Shown: positions 14,911-23,286, numbered from the stretch's first letter. The stretch is DNA of 64,000 nt from Planctomycetota bacterium (GCA_017303505.1 JAFLCP010000005.1:1-64000), one strand, 5' to 3'. Notes: generated from the letters alone by a model not told the origin. A program made the numbers and translations.

Positions 14911-15519
14911 ATGAACAGTCAAATTTGCTTTGCTATGCATCCGACCGATGAACGTGAATTTGAAAGCGTTCTCCTTTGCGATAGTTCCATTCAATTCATA
15001 TCAGGCCCTCGTTGGAAAAATGAGATCCCGTCAACCTCGAGATCTCTGGCCGATATCGACTCGTATTGCATCGTTTGGTCCACCTCAGATACCGCTACTT
15101 TAAACGCCGATTACATCCCTTCGTGTAACGATTGGTACTGTCGCTCAGAATATGCCACCATTCAATTCCTTCGATCCGAGATGGATGACTTAGTCATCAC
15201 ACAAGGTCGCATTGCGGTTATCACAAACGAATGCGAGGGCTTTCCTCTTACAAGTGTCAAACAACTGGAAAAGCGTTTTCGCAAATTGCGCAACTTTATC
15301 AAAAAGAACTATCGGAATTCGATTGTGCAGTGGCGAAACCCGACAATCCCATATCGACCATCGCAACCCAATCGCTCGGGAAACCCAAGTTCACCAGATC
15401 CACAACTGTGGGTTGGACCACATGCTTTAGCATGGTTGAGACAAAATCCTTGCCGTCGCATTAAGCAATCACTTCATTGTATTGTGGAGGCGGTCCTAAT
15501 AGCGAACGTGAGTCAATAA
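14911..15519 (+). CDS. hypothetical protein, 202 aa
   Basis: ATG 14911. The first 130 residues are a mixed domain (LCDSSIQFISGPRW, DWYCRSEYATIQFLRSEMDD); the helical region SVKQLEKRFRKLRNFIKKNY is strongly basic; the C-terminal 60 residues are Pro/Ser-rich and low complexity. The basic helix could bind nucleic acid, but this is speculative. No family recognised. Confidence 0.72.
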   Translation: MNSQICFAMHPTDEREFESVLLCDSSIQFISGPRWKNEIPSTSRSLADIDSYCIVWSTSDTATLNADYIPSCNDWYCRSEYATIQFLRSEMDDLVITQGRIAVITNECEGFPLTSVKQLEKRFRKLRNFIKKNYRNSIVQWRNPTIPYRPSQPNRSGNPSSPDPQLWVGPHALAWLRQNPCRRIKQSLHCIVEAVLIANVSQ

Positions 15520-15541
15520 CATCGTCGATCCCAAGCAATCG

Positions 15542-15632
15542 GACGAACCAGAAAATGCACCCGAGTTGCCGATCGGGCATTTCCTCAAATCAAAGTCTCT
15601 TGGCCGCAACCGCGTGATTTCTACCGTTCGTC
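15542..15632 (+). other. attC 20
   Basis: R'' GACGAAC pairs with GTTCGTC at 14887; R' GTTCGTC. GCACCCGAGTTGCCGATCGGGC type. Confidence 0.92.
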
Positions 15633-15646
15633 CTTTAGGTCCATTC

Positions 15647-15991
15647 ATGGCCGACCAAGTTCCGGGTTTCCCAGAAATCAGCGAATGGCCTTTGTTTCCA
15701 TCAATGCCATTGAGTATCGGCAACTTTGGTATTTACCGAGATCCTGGTCCGCATTGTACGATGTACGTTGACCTCGTTGATTCAGACGGAACGGTGTTCA
15801 ATTTCTTTTTTGATCGCTTTCTTGGCCGCTTGTGTTTCGGAAGTATTGACAACGACCAAGAGTCTGCATTCCTCAAAAAAGGCAGCCGGATTCAGACAGA
15901 AGTATTCGCGATAATTAAAGAACTTTGCGACGGTCGGGATGAATACAAAGACATTCAATCTAGACTCGAGCTTGCACGGACTTACGTGTAG
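15647..15991 (+). CDS. hypothetical protein, 114 aa
   Basis: ATG 15647; earlier starts lie in attC 20. Beta-rich (SIGNFGIYRDPGPHCTMYVD, GTVFNFFFDRFLGRLCFGSI) followed by a C-terminal helix with charged residues. Soluble. No family recognised. Confidence 0.75.
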   Translation: MADQVPGFPEISEWPLFPSMPLSIGNFGIYRDPGPHCTMYVDLVDSDGTVFNFFFDRFLGRLCFGSIDNDQESAFLKKGSRIQTEVFAIIKELCDGRDEYKDIQSRLELARTYV

Positions 15992-16018
15992 CGAGACACT
16001 CATCAACGCAGAAAACAG

Positions 16019-16110
16019 GACGAACAACGGGATGCAACGAAGCGGCGGAATCTGGTTGTATCGTGAAGTCCGCATAAACTCCCGCCGCTCGCTGCCCCCT
16101 AACGTTATCG
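16019..16110 (+). other. attC 21
   Basis: R'' GACGAAC pairs with GTTCGTC at 15626; R' GTTATCG. Confidence 0.9.
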
Positions 16111-16148
16111 GATGAATACGATGTAGATGACTAACGAAGGACAACGGC

Positions 16149-16505
16149 TTGACTAACGACTCGAACGGCACAATTCCGACCACTTGTAACGATCCTGTAC
16201 TTTGGAAGCGCATTCACGAAGAACTTTCAATCGGCAACCACGTGATGGGCACAGTGATTTGCAGCCGTCCGTTCGGTGTGTTCCTTGATATCGGATATGG
16301 TGCTGGTGCCTTTGCTCTGCTGCTGGTTCCTGAGTTCAAAGACGCTAGAATACGACGATTAACGTTCGATGATTTCCCGTTGGTCGGTGACTCAGTTTCT
16401 GCGTGGGTAATCAACATCGACTTTGAAAATCGCAAAATCGCGTTGACCCAAAATCCGCCGTCTGCTGCCCTGCCCAACCAACACGAGGATGGCACGCCAA
16501 ACTGA
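16149..16505 (+). CDS. S1-type RNA-binding domain protein, 118 aa
   Basis: Residues about 25-100 match the S1 OB fold in order: SIGNHVMGTVICSRPFGVFL, then DIGYG, a LLLVPEF strand, and GDSVSAWVINIDFENRKIAL, the standard G-V-G-V---FGVFV ... GD-V-A-V--ID-E--KI-L-- S1 pattern. It is an isolated S1 module in one cassette, so it may bind RNA or the ribosome as an accessory or decoy. Start TTG 16149 is weak; a short overlapping ATG frame precedes it. Confidence 0.85.
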   Translation: MTNDSNGTIPTTCNDPVLWKRIHEELSIGNHVMGTVICSRPFGVFLDIGYGAGAFALLLVPEFKDARIRRLTFDDFPLVGDSVSAWVINIDFENRKIALTQNPPSAALPNQHEDGTPN

Positions 16506-16509
16506 ACTC

Positions 16510-16601
16510 CGATAACAAAACCGTGCACGGAAGCATCCGTTCGGGCGTTTGCTGCTTTAGAGACCTCACTTGCGGATGCTCGGTGACGGTTGCCGTTATC
16601 C
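16510..16601 (+). other. attC 22
   Basis: R'' CGATAAC (9-base match with GTTATCGGA at 16104); R' GTTATCC. Confidence 0.92.
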
Positions 16602-16623
16602 GACTCGGGTCTATGGTCCTTCT

Positions 16624-17082
16624 ATGTCTCTCAACTCCATGATTGACCTAACTCCAACGTACTGGCCATTCGATGTTCTTGGGCCGCTGGAACGCACGCC
16701 GCTCCATGATTCCATGCTACGATTCTTCAATGCAACTTACGATGCTGGCTTTCAACCGTTTATTACAAACGGCCACTCCGAGATTGGCTTCGGCTGCGCA
16801 AAGAAACACGATGCTCGATTCGTCCTTCGTGGCGGCCGCGGCAAACATTGGGAGCCATGGTTGACTGACTCCAACGTTGCCGTTCGGCTGGGGCCGATTT
16901 GGGGTCTGCCTGAATGCACCTGCATGGTATTCACCGAATTCGATTGCATTACGACCTTCTGCCTGCGTTGGCTTCGTGGTGATTCCCTTAGCGATTCACT
17001 TGCAAAGATCCCCGTTTACGCTAAACGAAATACAAACACACCGCTGTACTACCCTTGTCTCGATGCAAAAGACGTCGGATAA
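16624..17082 (+). CDS. hypothetical protein, 152 aa
   Basis: ATG 16624. Mixed alpha/beta with a Gly/Arg-rich turn (FVLRGGRGKHWEPWLTDSN) and a Cys/Trp region (CTCMVFTEFDCITTFCLRWL). The stop overlaps R''. No family recognised. Confidence 0.75.
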   Translation: MSLNSMIDLTPTYWPFDVLGPLERTPLHDSMLRFFNATYDAGFQPFITNGHSEIGFGCAKKHDARFVLRGGRGKHWEPWLTDSNVAVRLGPIWGLPECTCMVFTEFDCITTFCLRWLRGDSLSDSLAKIPVYAKRNTNTPLYYPCLDAKDVG

Positions 17083-17167
17083 CAACACGATGCACGCGGA
17101 GCCGCCGACAGCGCGTGTTTTGAATGGAGCGATCACTCCTGCGGCCCGGTGATCGTGAACGTTATCC
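17077..17167 (+). other. attC 23
   Basis: R'' GGATAAC pairs with GTTATCC at 16595; R' GTTATCC. Confidence 0.92.
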
Positions 17168-17189
17168 CGCTGAAAGAAGTAACAGCGAA

Positions 17190-17552
17190 ATGTCCTTTCC
17201 TCCTTGGCACAAGATGAAACAACAAGAAATGTCAATCTTGTCCAAAATGCGCGGAGGGCAAGAAGTTTCATTAACGGAAATTGAAAACCTCAGGTCGCTC
17301 TTTACTAAATGTGCTGAGATTGACGATGCCGCCGAGGCGATCTGTTACCACGGTGCCGCAGCAATACTTGCGGTAGTCGATGGCGACGAAAACAAAGCGA
17401 TCAGACACCGCGAAATTGAAATACGAAAGATAAAGGAACTCCATATCGAGGAGCAGCAAAATCCGACGGGCGGATATGCGACTCAGGATTACGGGAATGA
17501 CGAATTGCAATTCCGGATCGAACTCTTAGACAAACTCGCAAACGCGGGATAA
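17190..17552 (+). CDS. helical hypothetical protein, 120 aa
   Basis: ATG 17190. Almost all-helical and charged, with possible coiled coil (SLTEIENLRSLFTKCAEIDD; KAIRHREIEIRKIKELHIEE). The pattern resembles tetratricopeptide-like or structural helical hairpins but no family is clear. The stop overlaps R''. Confidence 0.75.
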   Translation: MSFPPWHKMKQQEMSILSKMRGGQEVSLTEIENLRSLFTKCAEIDDAAEAICYHGAAAILAVVDGDENKAIRHREIEIRKIKELHIEEQQNPTGGYATQDYGNDELQFRIELLDKLANAG

Positions 17553-17635
17553 CGATACGATGCAGCCGAGTTGCCGTCGGCGGTTTCTCAAACGGTACGT
17601 CAATCGCGGCGACAGGCTGATCTTGAACATTCGGC
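17547..17635 (+). other. attC 24 (R' G-to-A)
   Basis: R'' GGATAAC pairs with GTTATCC at 17161; R' reads ATTCGGC (17629-17635): the crossover G is A. Confidence 0.85.
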
Positions 17636-17652
17636 AGCAGGAGTTTCGCGGC

Positions 17653-18066
17653 GTGGCATTTGAGTTGAATCGTATTGATGGAACACTTTCACTGGCGTCT
17701 CTACGTCCGAGCAACTTCTCGTTCGATGACGACGGAGCGATGATCGAACTTCCCATTTCCGCGAATCACTTTATCGAGTTGTACCTCCCTGTTGTTAATG
17801 GAAGCATTGAGGCCAGGTGGCTTGAAGTCGCCAGAGATCTAATGACTCGCCTTACAGAAATGGATAATCAGATACAACGGGCCAGTGCAGAGGCATGGAA
17901 GGCAAGCGGACAGAAATTGCCCGGTTCATATTATGAAGGCGAGCTTGCATTGATCCGATTTACCGGAGCTGATGAGGCAGAGTTGCGGTACACCGTCATT
18001 GCATGCAACTCCGAGTGGGGAGAGCGGTTTGTCCGTACCGACGGCAGTTGGGTCCGAAAGACATAA
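17653..18066 (+). CDS. hypothetical protein, 137 aa
   Basis: GTG 17653 is chosen for its AGGAG at 17639-17643 (9-bp spacing), one of the clearest ribosome sites in the array. The in-frame extension would run through attC 24. Beta-rich N-terminus, central helix (ARDLMTRLTEMDNQIQRASA), C-terminal strands with GELALIRFTGADEAELRYTV. Resembles a small ligand- or immunity-type fold; unrecognised. Confidence 0.78.
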   Translation: MAFELNRIDGTLSLASLRPSNFSFDDDGAMIELPISANHFIELYLPVVNGSIEARWLEVARDLMTRLTEMDNQIQRASAEAWKASGQKLPGSYYEGELALIRFTGADEAELRYTVIACNSEWGERFVRTDGSWVRKT

Positions 18067-18069
18067 ACT

Positions 18070-18160
18070 GCCGAACAGTCCGTTGCGCACGGAGCCGCGG
18101 GCCGCGCGGTCTCTGAAATCAACGTCGTTCCCCGCGGCCCGGTGAACGGGGTCGTTATTT
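18070..18160 (+). other. attC 25
   Basis: R'' GCCGAAC pairs with (A)TTCGGC at 17629; R' GTTATTT. CCGCGGGCCGCGCGG type. Confidence 0.92.
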
Positions 18161-18172
18161 GGTAAAGAAGAC

Positions 18173-18886
18173 GTGACGGACCAGCTAGAGACCGACATTG
18201 CGACTGAACGATGCAAGCTTGATTCGTGGCTTAAAAGTTCATACGCGAACATGCCCGACACGCCATACTACGGCGAACATGACGCCAGCTATCCAGGTTG
18301 GTATGAGATAGAGGATCTCACTAGAAAGATCTTCGACAACCAGTTAACCACAAAACTGTCTGACAACTCTATTCGCTCTCTCTTGTTCTTCATCTCGCGA
18401 TCCGATGAACTCAGTCGGCTCATTGGATGGCTGTATCCGAACACGGGAACTCAGTTGTCTGGCGTAGGGAACCTTACATACAATGACTTCCTGTATCTTT
18501 GTGAACGAGCCATGATTGAGCCTGATGACTACTGCGACTACCAACTAGTCGCGTGCTTCCAAAAACTTCAGGTGCTCGCGGCCAATGACAAGTCAATTCT
18601 CAATGGCTTCTTCAATACAAAAACTTACTCCTATACCAGGCGATTAGTCGTCCATGCCTATGCTAAATTCCAACTTCCTGAGGCGGTTGAGCTGATTGAA
18701 CGACTCTGGGAGACGGATCAATGCGAGTTTGCGAAACTATCGTGCTTACATTCGCTTATGTCATTTCCTAGCCACATGGCACTGTTCAACCGCTATCTGT
18801 TACAGTATCAGGAACAGTTCCCGGTTTCAGAGGCAGACTATCGCGAATCACATTGGGAGCAGTTTCGGGCAATGCAAACCAAATAA
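18173..18886 (+). CDS. helical-repeat hypothetical protein, 237 aa
   Basis: GTG 18173. All-helical beyond residue 55, with paired helices (SIRSLLFFISRSDELSRLIG; LPEAVELIERLWETDQCEFA; AKLSCLHSLMSFPSHMALFN), consistent with a HEAT/ARM-like solenoid like that at 30261. Soluble; probable protein-binding scaffold. The last codon sits 3 bp inside R''. Confidence 0.75.
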   Translation: MTDQLETDIATERCKLDSWLKSSYANMPDTPYYGEHDASYPGWYEIEDLTRKIFDNQLTTKLSDNSIRSLLFFISRSDELSRLIGWLYPNTGTQLSGVGNLTYNDFLYLCERAMIEPDDYCDYQLVACFQKLQVLAANDKSILNGFFNTKTYSYTRRLVVHAYAKFQLPEAVELIERLWETDQCEFAKLSCLHSLMSFPSHMALFNRYLLQYQEQFPVSEADYRESHWEQFRAMQTK

Positions 18887-18971
18887 CAAAGCGGTGAACC
18901 AAAGCCGCCGTTCGCGCGATTTTTGAAATCATAGTTTTTTGGCGGCGGCTCGGTTACGGCACGCGTTCTGC
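18881..18971 (+). other. attC 26
   Basis: R'' AAATAAC pairs with GTTATTT at 18154; R' GTTCTGC. Confidence 0.93.
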
Positions 18972-18990
18972 CACTGAACCGCACACTCTC

Positions 18991-19272
18991 ATGATTCGCA
19001 AAATCACACAATACGTTGCATCGCAATGGCATGCGATGCTCCGCGAATCTGCAATTCCGGCGCCGCCTTTCAAGGCAAGCAAAAGAACCGCAACGATTAT
19101 GTACGGGCTCTGGTATGGACGGATGACGCCCAATCACGCTCGCAAGCTCGCACACGATTGGGGATATCCGAATGATCGAATTGAAGACATGATTGCTGAC
19201 GCGACTGCCGAACCGTCATACTGGAGCCGACACTCTCCGGCAGATGCAGACGAAGAATCATGTCGCAATTAA
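18991..19272 (+). CDS. hypothetical protein, 93 aa (first gene of a two-gene cassette)
   Basis: Basic helical protein (MIRKITQYVASQWHAMLRES) with a conserved-looking MYGLWYGRMTPNHARKLAHD helix, then an acidic tail. It overlaps the next ORF by 13 bp (19260-19272), implying translational coupling. Two small overlapping genes, the first basic and the second acidic, would suit a toxin-antitoxin pair; no family is recognised. Confidence 0.75.
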   Translation: MIRKITQYVASQWHAMLRESAIPAPPFKASKRTATIMYGLWYGRMTPNHARKLAHDWGYPNDRIEDMIADATAEPSYWSRHSPADADEESCRN

Positions 19273-19517
19273 CATATCAATCGGCTATTGAATTCATCCG
19301 AACTTGGCGCATTGATCCACAGAATCCGCCGTACGATTTCAATGGCGTCGTGCATTTGATGCTTGCGGCTTTGGACAACATGCGTGAACATGCAATGGAG
19401 AGTGAACTCGAAGATATCGGTCGTGCGATGACGGATGATCAGAGGTTGTACCTCAAAAAGATTGCCGATTTTGGTGGCCGACTAACTGATGCCGAGATTG
19501 AATCTGAAGATAATTGA
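19260..19517 (+). CDS. hypothetical protein, 85 aa (second gene of a two-gene cassette)
   Basis: ATG 19260 lies in the end of the preceding gene. Acidic, helical (EFIRTWRIDPQNPPYDFNG; HLMLAALDNMREHAMESELE), ending EIESEDN. Together with 18991 it forms one of few genuinely bicistronic cassettes. Function unknown. Confidence 0.75.
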   Translation: MSQLTYQSAIEFIRTWRIDPQNPPYDFNGVVHLMLAALDNMREHAMESELEDIGRAMTDDQRLYLKKIADFGGRLTDAEIESEDN

Positions 19518-19564
19518 ATGCGGTCGCTGCGCACGTTTGACCGCATATGGCCTAACGATACGTG

Positions 19565-19654
19565 GCAGAACCGAGCGTTGAACGCGAGCGGGCGATCATG
19601 CCGATTTTGAAATCAGAGTCCAACGCGCCCGCAGCGTTACCGCAGCCGTTCTGG
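19565..19654 (+). other. attC 27
   Basis: R'' GCAGAAC (9-base match with GTTCTGCCA at 18965), R' GTTCTGG. CGAGCGGGCGATCATGCC type, like site 14. Confidence 0.93.
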
Positions 19655-19815
19655 CATCCGGAATCCAATACGTCCACGACGTTCTGATCGCCCTGAAACG
19701 CGTTAACATTGAAGGGCATATTGACGTCGATCGAGATGTCGGTCGTGAATTTGAAGTGGTGAGTGGTTCGCATCGTCGAAACTTTCGCGATTTTCGTGAC
19801 TTTCGCGGTTCATAA
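19651..19815 (+). pseudogene. 5'-truncated ORF ending in an FRDFRDFRG repeat
   Basis: An open frame without start codon enters straight from R' (SGIQYVHDVLIALKRVNIEG ... REFEVVSGSHRRNFRDFRDF) and stops at 19813-19815. Codon pattern looks genuine, so this is likely the 3' end of a gene whose 5' part is lost. The 28-bp tail coding FRDFRDFRG is identical at 54152-54179. The rest of the cassette to 19940 has no ORF. Confidence 0.5.
19783..19810 (+). repeat. 28-bp repeat, copy 1
   Basis: TTTCGCGATTTTCGTGACTT... identical to 54152-54179. In both places it is followed by an AATGGGCTC-CTGTTGG-GTAA stretch and then an attC of the same unusual type about 150 bp later. Confidence 0.85.
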
Positions 19816-19940
19816 GGAATGGGCTCACTGTTGGCGTAAAACGTAAGGCGTTGGTCCTCTCGAAATAAGTGGCTTTACACTTTAAGATCTATCAGGTTAG
19901 CAGTGACGTCTGTTATGCTGAGCGGTACCATACACAAAAG

Positions 19941-20029
19941 CCAGAACTATGGCATGCATCAAAGTCGCCGTTGATGCTTTACCAGAATAACAGCATCACT
20001 CGGCGACTTGATGATGCCTAGCGTTAGGC
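19941..20029 (+). other. attC 28
   Basis: R'' CCAGAAC pairs with GTTCTGG at 19648; R' GTTAGGC. Core GGCATGCATCAAAGTCGCCG; same type as site 83 (54310). Confidence 0.9.
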
Positions 20030-20043
20030 GGCAAAGAAACACC

Positions 20044-20304
20044 ATGGCTGACGAGTGTCGAAGTTGCGGTGCTGGGATTGGCGAACTTCACGAACCATTC
20101 TGCAATCGTGAACTCTGCCCATTTTGCCGCGACTTCATCACGACCTGCGAGTGTATTTTTCAAGTTCTCAAACTTTCGCAAGAGGAACGCGAGATTATCG
20201 AGGCATTCGAGGACGATTCCGTTGACCCGCTTCGTTCCATTTGCGATCGTTGGTCGGCCGCAGTGGAAGCAAAGGGGCGAATCCCACACGACCGTCGAGC
20301 ATGA
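20044..20304 (+). CDS. Cys-rich zinc-binding-like protein, 86 aa
   Basis: ATG 20044. The N-terminal half has cysteines at CRSCGAG, FCNRELCPFC and TTCEC, enough for a zinc-binding site; the C-terminal half is a charged helix (LSQEEREIIEAFEDDSVDPL). Probably a small structural zinc protein. No family recognised. Confidence 0.78.
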   Translation: MADECRSCGAGIGELHEPFCNRELCPFCRDFITTCECIFQVLKLSQEEREIIEAFEDDSVDPLRSICDRWSAAVEAKGRIPHDRRA

Positions 20305-20309
20305 GTTTC

Positions 20310-20399
20310 GCCGAACAATCCGTTCCTCTGGAGCCGCGGGCCGCGCGGCCTCTTAAATCAACGTCGTTCGCCGCCGCCCGGTGAACGGTAGCGTTATAC
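20310..20399 (+). other. attC 29
   Basis: R'' GCCGAAC (one mismatch to GTTAGGC at 20023), R' GTTATAC. CCGCGGGCCGCGCGGCC type. Confidence 0.9.
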
Positions 20400-20407
20400 C
20401 AAACCAA

Positions 20408-20992
20408 ATGCTGACCGAGTTTGAATACCAATACCTACGACGCAACAAACGACGCTTCAAGATGACTCAAGCTGAAGCGGCGGCAGAGTTAGCCGCGGCT
20501 GGAATTCCGCAGCTTCCGGCTTTTATCGACTTTCAAACTACCTTTGGTGGGTATAGCCCTGATGAAGACGTCACATACGGAATCGTTGGGTTGAACGATG
20601 AAGGAGATGGCGAACCTAGATGGAGTGAACAGGATGAACTTCAGCTTGTAAGATGCGATCTGGAAAACCGGACACAAATCCGGCTGCGGCTAGACCAAAG
20701 TGGTGTACTTTACTATGAGTTCAATCCTGTCGCGGAATCATTCGAGTCATACATAGTGTTCAAAGCGTATTGCGATCAGACACTTTCGCCTCTCCAGTGG
20801 ACGTTCATCGATCACGAACGGCGAGCAACGAAACGCTTCAGATCATTTTTTGACAATCTTGATAATGCGCCACATGTGCGCAGCGCTACCGACCAATACC
20901 ATTCAATACACAAAAACAATCAATACTTTGAGATTTCTATTTGCGGCGATCGACGACTTTTCGTTCGGCCGGACTTGCTCAGGGGCGCGTAG
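20408..20992 (+). CDS. hypothetical protein, possibly SUKH-like, 194 aa
   Basis: ATG 20408. Residues 25-60 (AELAAAGIPQLPAFIDFQTT, then FGGY) resemble the start of SMI1/KNR4-type proteins (LP-FI-F---FGGY). The rest is alpha/beta with YYEFNPVAESFESYIVFKAY and a C-terminal FEISICGDRRLFVRPDLL. Assignment weak. Single-gene cassette. Confidence 0.7.
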   Translation: MLTEFEYQYLRRNKRRFKMTQAEAAAELAAAGIPQLPAFIDFQTTFGGYSPDEDVTYGIVGLNDEGDGEPRWSEQDELQLVRCDLENRTQIRLRLDQSGVLYYEFNPVAESFESYIVFKAYCDQTLSPLQWTFIDHERRATKRFRSFFDNLDNAPHVRSATDQYHSIHKNNQYFEISICGDRRLFVRPDLLRGA

Positions 20993-21009
20993 CTCTCACC
21001 AGATTTATG

Positions 21010-21099
21010 GCATAACAAGACGCTGAACCCGAGTTGCCGATCACGGGTTTCTGATATGGACGCTTACTCGCGGCAACCGGGTTAGCGTACTCGTTATGT
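21010..21099 (+). other. attC 30
   Basis: R'' GCATAAC (one mismatch to GTTATAC at 20393), R' GTTATGT. Confidence 0.9.
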
Positions 21100-21647
21100 C
21101 TGAGGATTGGAAACACGTGTGGTGCTTCGACTACAGATGTGATCGTTGTAATTTCCGAGCAACCGCTGTTCACGGTGCAATAGGCTATTACCGCTTCGAT
21201 GACGGATTTGAAATGCACGCGCTGACAGATTCTGCATGGTGCAACGTTTGCAATGACATCACTTCAGTCGAATCGCTACGGCCAATCGATGAAATTAGGG
21301 ACGAAATTGATCGCCTCCAAAAACGCGACTTCAATGACTGGGACGTTGAATGCGCCGAGGCATTTCACGAATCAATTGACGATATCGCAATCAGACGGAT
21401 TGAAATGCTGACACAACACCGGAATCGATTTGCGAACCGTCTACTTCCGAACCGCTGCATAGAATGTGGATTCTCTGACTTCGAAACACTACGGTCAATC
21501 GCGACTTCTGGTGATATGCCAGAAACGTTCTTCCACGCTAAATGTGGCGGTATACTCAGACAGACGGTAGCGTGCCATGCAATTCCCGCTACCTACTTTG
21601 TCCTTGACGCAGACGGTAACAGAGTTTCCGCCGCAAAAACGACGTAA
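21096..21647 (+). CDS. Cys-rich hypothetical protein, 183 aa, start codon inside R'
   Basis: ATG at 21096 is formed by the R' box itself (GTTATGT), leaving no room for a ribosome site within the cassette. N-terminal YRCDRCNFR ... WCNVCNDI gives two C-x2-C pairs; a middle helix follows, then CIECGFSDFET and a C-terminal KCGGILRQ. Same architecture and spacing as the protein at 40690 (WCRTCRNV ... CLDCFSTD ... VTGGHASM), so the two probably form one family. Confidence 0.78.
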   Translation: MSEDWKHVWCFDYRCDRCNFRATAVHGAIGYYRFDDGFEMHALTDSAWCNVCNDITSVESLRPIDEIRDEIDRLQKRDFNDWDVECAEAFHESIDDIAIRRIEMLTQHRNRFANRLLPNRCIECGFSDFETLRSIATSGDMPETFFHAKCGGILRQTVACHAIPATYFVLDADGNRVSAAKTT

Positions 21648-21732
21648 CCCTGCGATGGCCCGGAGTCGCCGAACGGGCGTTTTTACACTGGATGATCGCT
21701 CACGGCGACCTCGGTCATCACAACCGTTCGTC
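21642..21732 (+). other. attC 31
   Basis: R'' ACGTAAC (one mismatch to GTTATGT at 21093), R' GTTCGTC. GGAGTCGCCGAACGGGC type. Confidence 0.9.
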
Positions 21733-21751
21733 GCCTCGCTACACCCACACC

Positions 21752-22087
21752 ATGGCCAACACGCAACAGCCGTTTTTCATTCGCGGAATTCGCGTGGGCC
21801 TCGTCGATCAAATTGAATCGCATCCCGGTTTCAAACGCGGCGTCCTTCACCTCGACGATTGCCCTGAGCGTCCGATTTTCACAACCGTCGTATCGCTTGC
21901 TCGCGATGTCGATACGGCGACACCAAATGAATACCAAGCCCGCTGGGAGATATGGAACCGGGGCTGTGGCGAACTCCAAGACCTTCACCTTTGGATCGGT
22001 GATGGAGAATCACAGATTGAAGAATTCAGCATCCAATCCGACTGGTCGATTGAATGGCGCGAAATGGATGACACATGGCCAGATTGA
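21752..22087 (+). CDS. hypothetical protein, 111 aa
   Basis: ATG 21752. Beta-rich (QPFFIRGIRVGLVDQIESHP; FTTVVSLARDVDTATPNEYQ) with a Trp/Asp-rich C-terminus ending REMDDTWPD. Soluble, acidic; immunity-like composition but no family recognised. Confidence 0.75.
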   Translation: MANTQQPFFIRGIRVGLVDQIESHPGFKRGVLHLDDCPERPIFTTVVSLARDVDTATPNEYQARWEIWNRGCGELQDLHLWIGDGESQIEEFSIQSDWSIEWREMDDTWPD

Positions 22088-22183
22088 ACTACCAAACATT
22101 ATCAAGACTGCCAGCAACATCACAGAATGGCATGCCCGCCTGCGAACGATATAATGGAGACGTTCTCGGTGACGTGAAGCGCC

Positions 22184-22273
22184 GACGAACAAAGAAATGC
22201 ACGCGAGTTGCGGATCGCGCGTTTTCCAATGGTGAGATCATCGCCCGCAACCGCGTAATTTCCGGCGTCGTGC
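22184..22273 (+). other. attC 32 (R' with 1-base deletion)
   Basis: R'' GACGAAC pairs with GTTCGTC at 21726. R' reads GTCGTGC (22267-22273), one T short of GTTCGTGC predicted from the next R'' GCACGAAC. Confidence 0.85.
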
Positions 22274-22289
22274 ACCTAACGAAAAATCG

Positions 22290-22679
22290 ATGATGATCGC
22301 CCACGTCGGAAATGAATCGATTCCGATTCACACTGAAAGAGATCTACAAGACGTGATGAACCGCCGTGACCGCAAGAATGGCCTCGAGGTTTGGTTTACG
22401 GAACCGACCAATTCATTCCCTTGCATCGCTGTTCGTATCTCGCCGCCCTGGTGCGACATACATTTCTTTCCACAAGACGGGCATCCGGGATTCCGTTGCA
22501 TGTCCAACGAATTCCTCGACGAAGGTGAGCCAAGGTTTTTGTTTCAGGGATGTGACCCAGGAGATGGCGAACTCGTCCCGAATGAATTCGTGATCCCCGT
22601 CGGAGATATGCAGGCTATCGTCTGGCAATGTATGATGGATCGAGTTCCGGCCGCAACTCGCGAGTGGTATGAACTATGA
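22290..22679 (+). CDS. Imm1-like immunity protein, 129 aa
   Basis: Pattern of the Imm1 (deaminase-immunity) type: helical start with LQDVMNRRDRKNGLEVWF, then FPCIAVRISPPWCDIHFFPQ, DGHPGFRCMSNEF, and a LVPNEFVIPVGDMQAIVWQC segment near the end followed by WYEL. Imm1-type proteins bind and block nucleic-acid deaminase toxins; the partner here is unknown and there is no adjacent toxin gene. Family assignment by pattern only. Confidence 0.72.
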   Translation: MMIAHVGNESIPIHTERDLQDVMNRRDRKNGLEVWFTEPTNSFPCIAVRISPPWCDIHFFPQDGHPGFRCMSNEFLDEGEPRFLFQGCDPGDGELVPNEFVIPVGDMQAIVWQCMMDRVPAATREWYEL

Positions 22680-22707
22680 TTCATCAATGAGAAAGAAGAA
22701 CCAAAAG

Positions 22708-22798
22708 CACGAACAAAGCATTGGACCGAAGTGCTCGATCGGCGCGCTCTGACATGGTTACCTATATTGCTCGCACTCGGTCAATGCGGGCGTTATGC
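22708..22798 (+). other. attC 33
   Basis: R'' CACGAAC, R' GTTATGC. AAGTGCTCGATCGGCGCG type. Confidence 0.9.
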
Positions 22799-23274
22799 AC
22801 GAAAGCTTGAAACTCCGAAGCCAAAGAGACATGGACCAAATCTTCTCCGTTAATGCCACTGATCCGGAAATGCAACAGGCAATCCAAGAAGCGCGTGACC
22901 GCTTTTCCGAGTTCCTCAAAGTTGCCGATGCCGATATTGAGAGAATCATTCCCTGTCTGGACGACGTACTCATAAAGATATACCTATCGAATCCAGATTC
23001 TCCCGACTCAGGAGAACATGTTTGGGTGCGATATCTGGGCAGAGACGAGCGCGACAAAACACGCTTCCGCGGCGAACTCATCAGTTCCCCGAACAAGGTG
23101 AAGGTTTTGAAGAAGGGACAGGTTGCTAACTTCAAGTTAGAGCGGGTTTCCGACTGGCTGTACGTCGAGGATGATAAAGCGCACGGCGCATTTACGGTAC
23201 AACTGCTTCGGCGCCGCATGACTCCGAAGGAGCGAAAGAAGCACGATGCTGGGTATCCATTTAAATTCGACTGA
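22795..23274 (+). CDS. DUF2314-domain protein, 159 aa, start codon inside R'
   Basis: C-terminal half matches DUF2314: EHVWVRYLGRDERDKTRFRG, then ELISSPNKVKVLKKGQVANF, SDWLYVEDDKAHGAFTVQLL, R-MTPKER. The WLYV-D-K--G-FT-QLLR signature is clear. The N-terminal 70 residues are a helical region with a DPEMQQAIQEARDRFSEFL pattern also typical of these proteins. ATG is part of R' (GTTATGC). DUF2314 proteins are of unknown function; some sit beside toxins. Confidence 0.88.
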   Translation: MHESLKLRSQRDMDQIFSVNATDPEMQQAIQEARDRFSEFLKVADADIERIIPCLDDVLIKIYLSNPDSPDSGEHVWVRYLGRDERDKTRFRGELISSPNKVKVLKKGQVANFKLERVSDWLYVEDDKAHGAFTVQLLRRRMTPKERKKHDAGYPFKFD

Positions 23275-23286
23275 GAACGATACCGT

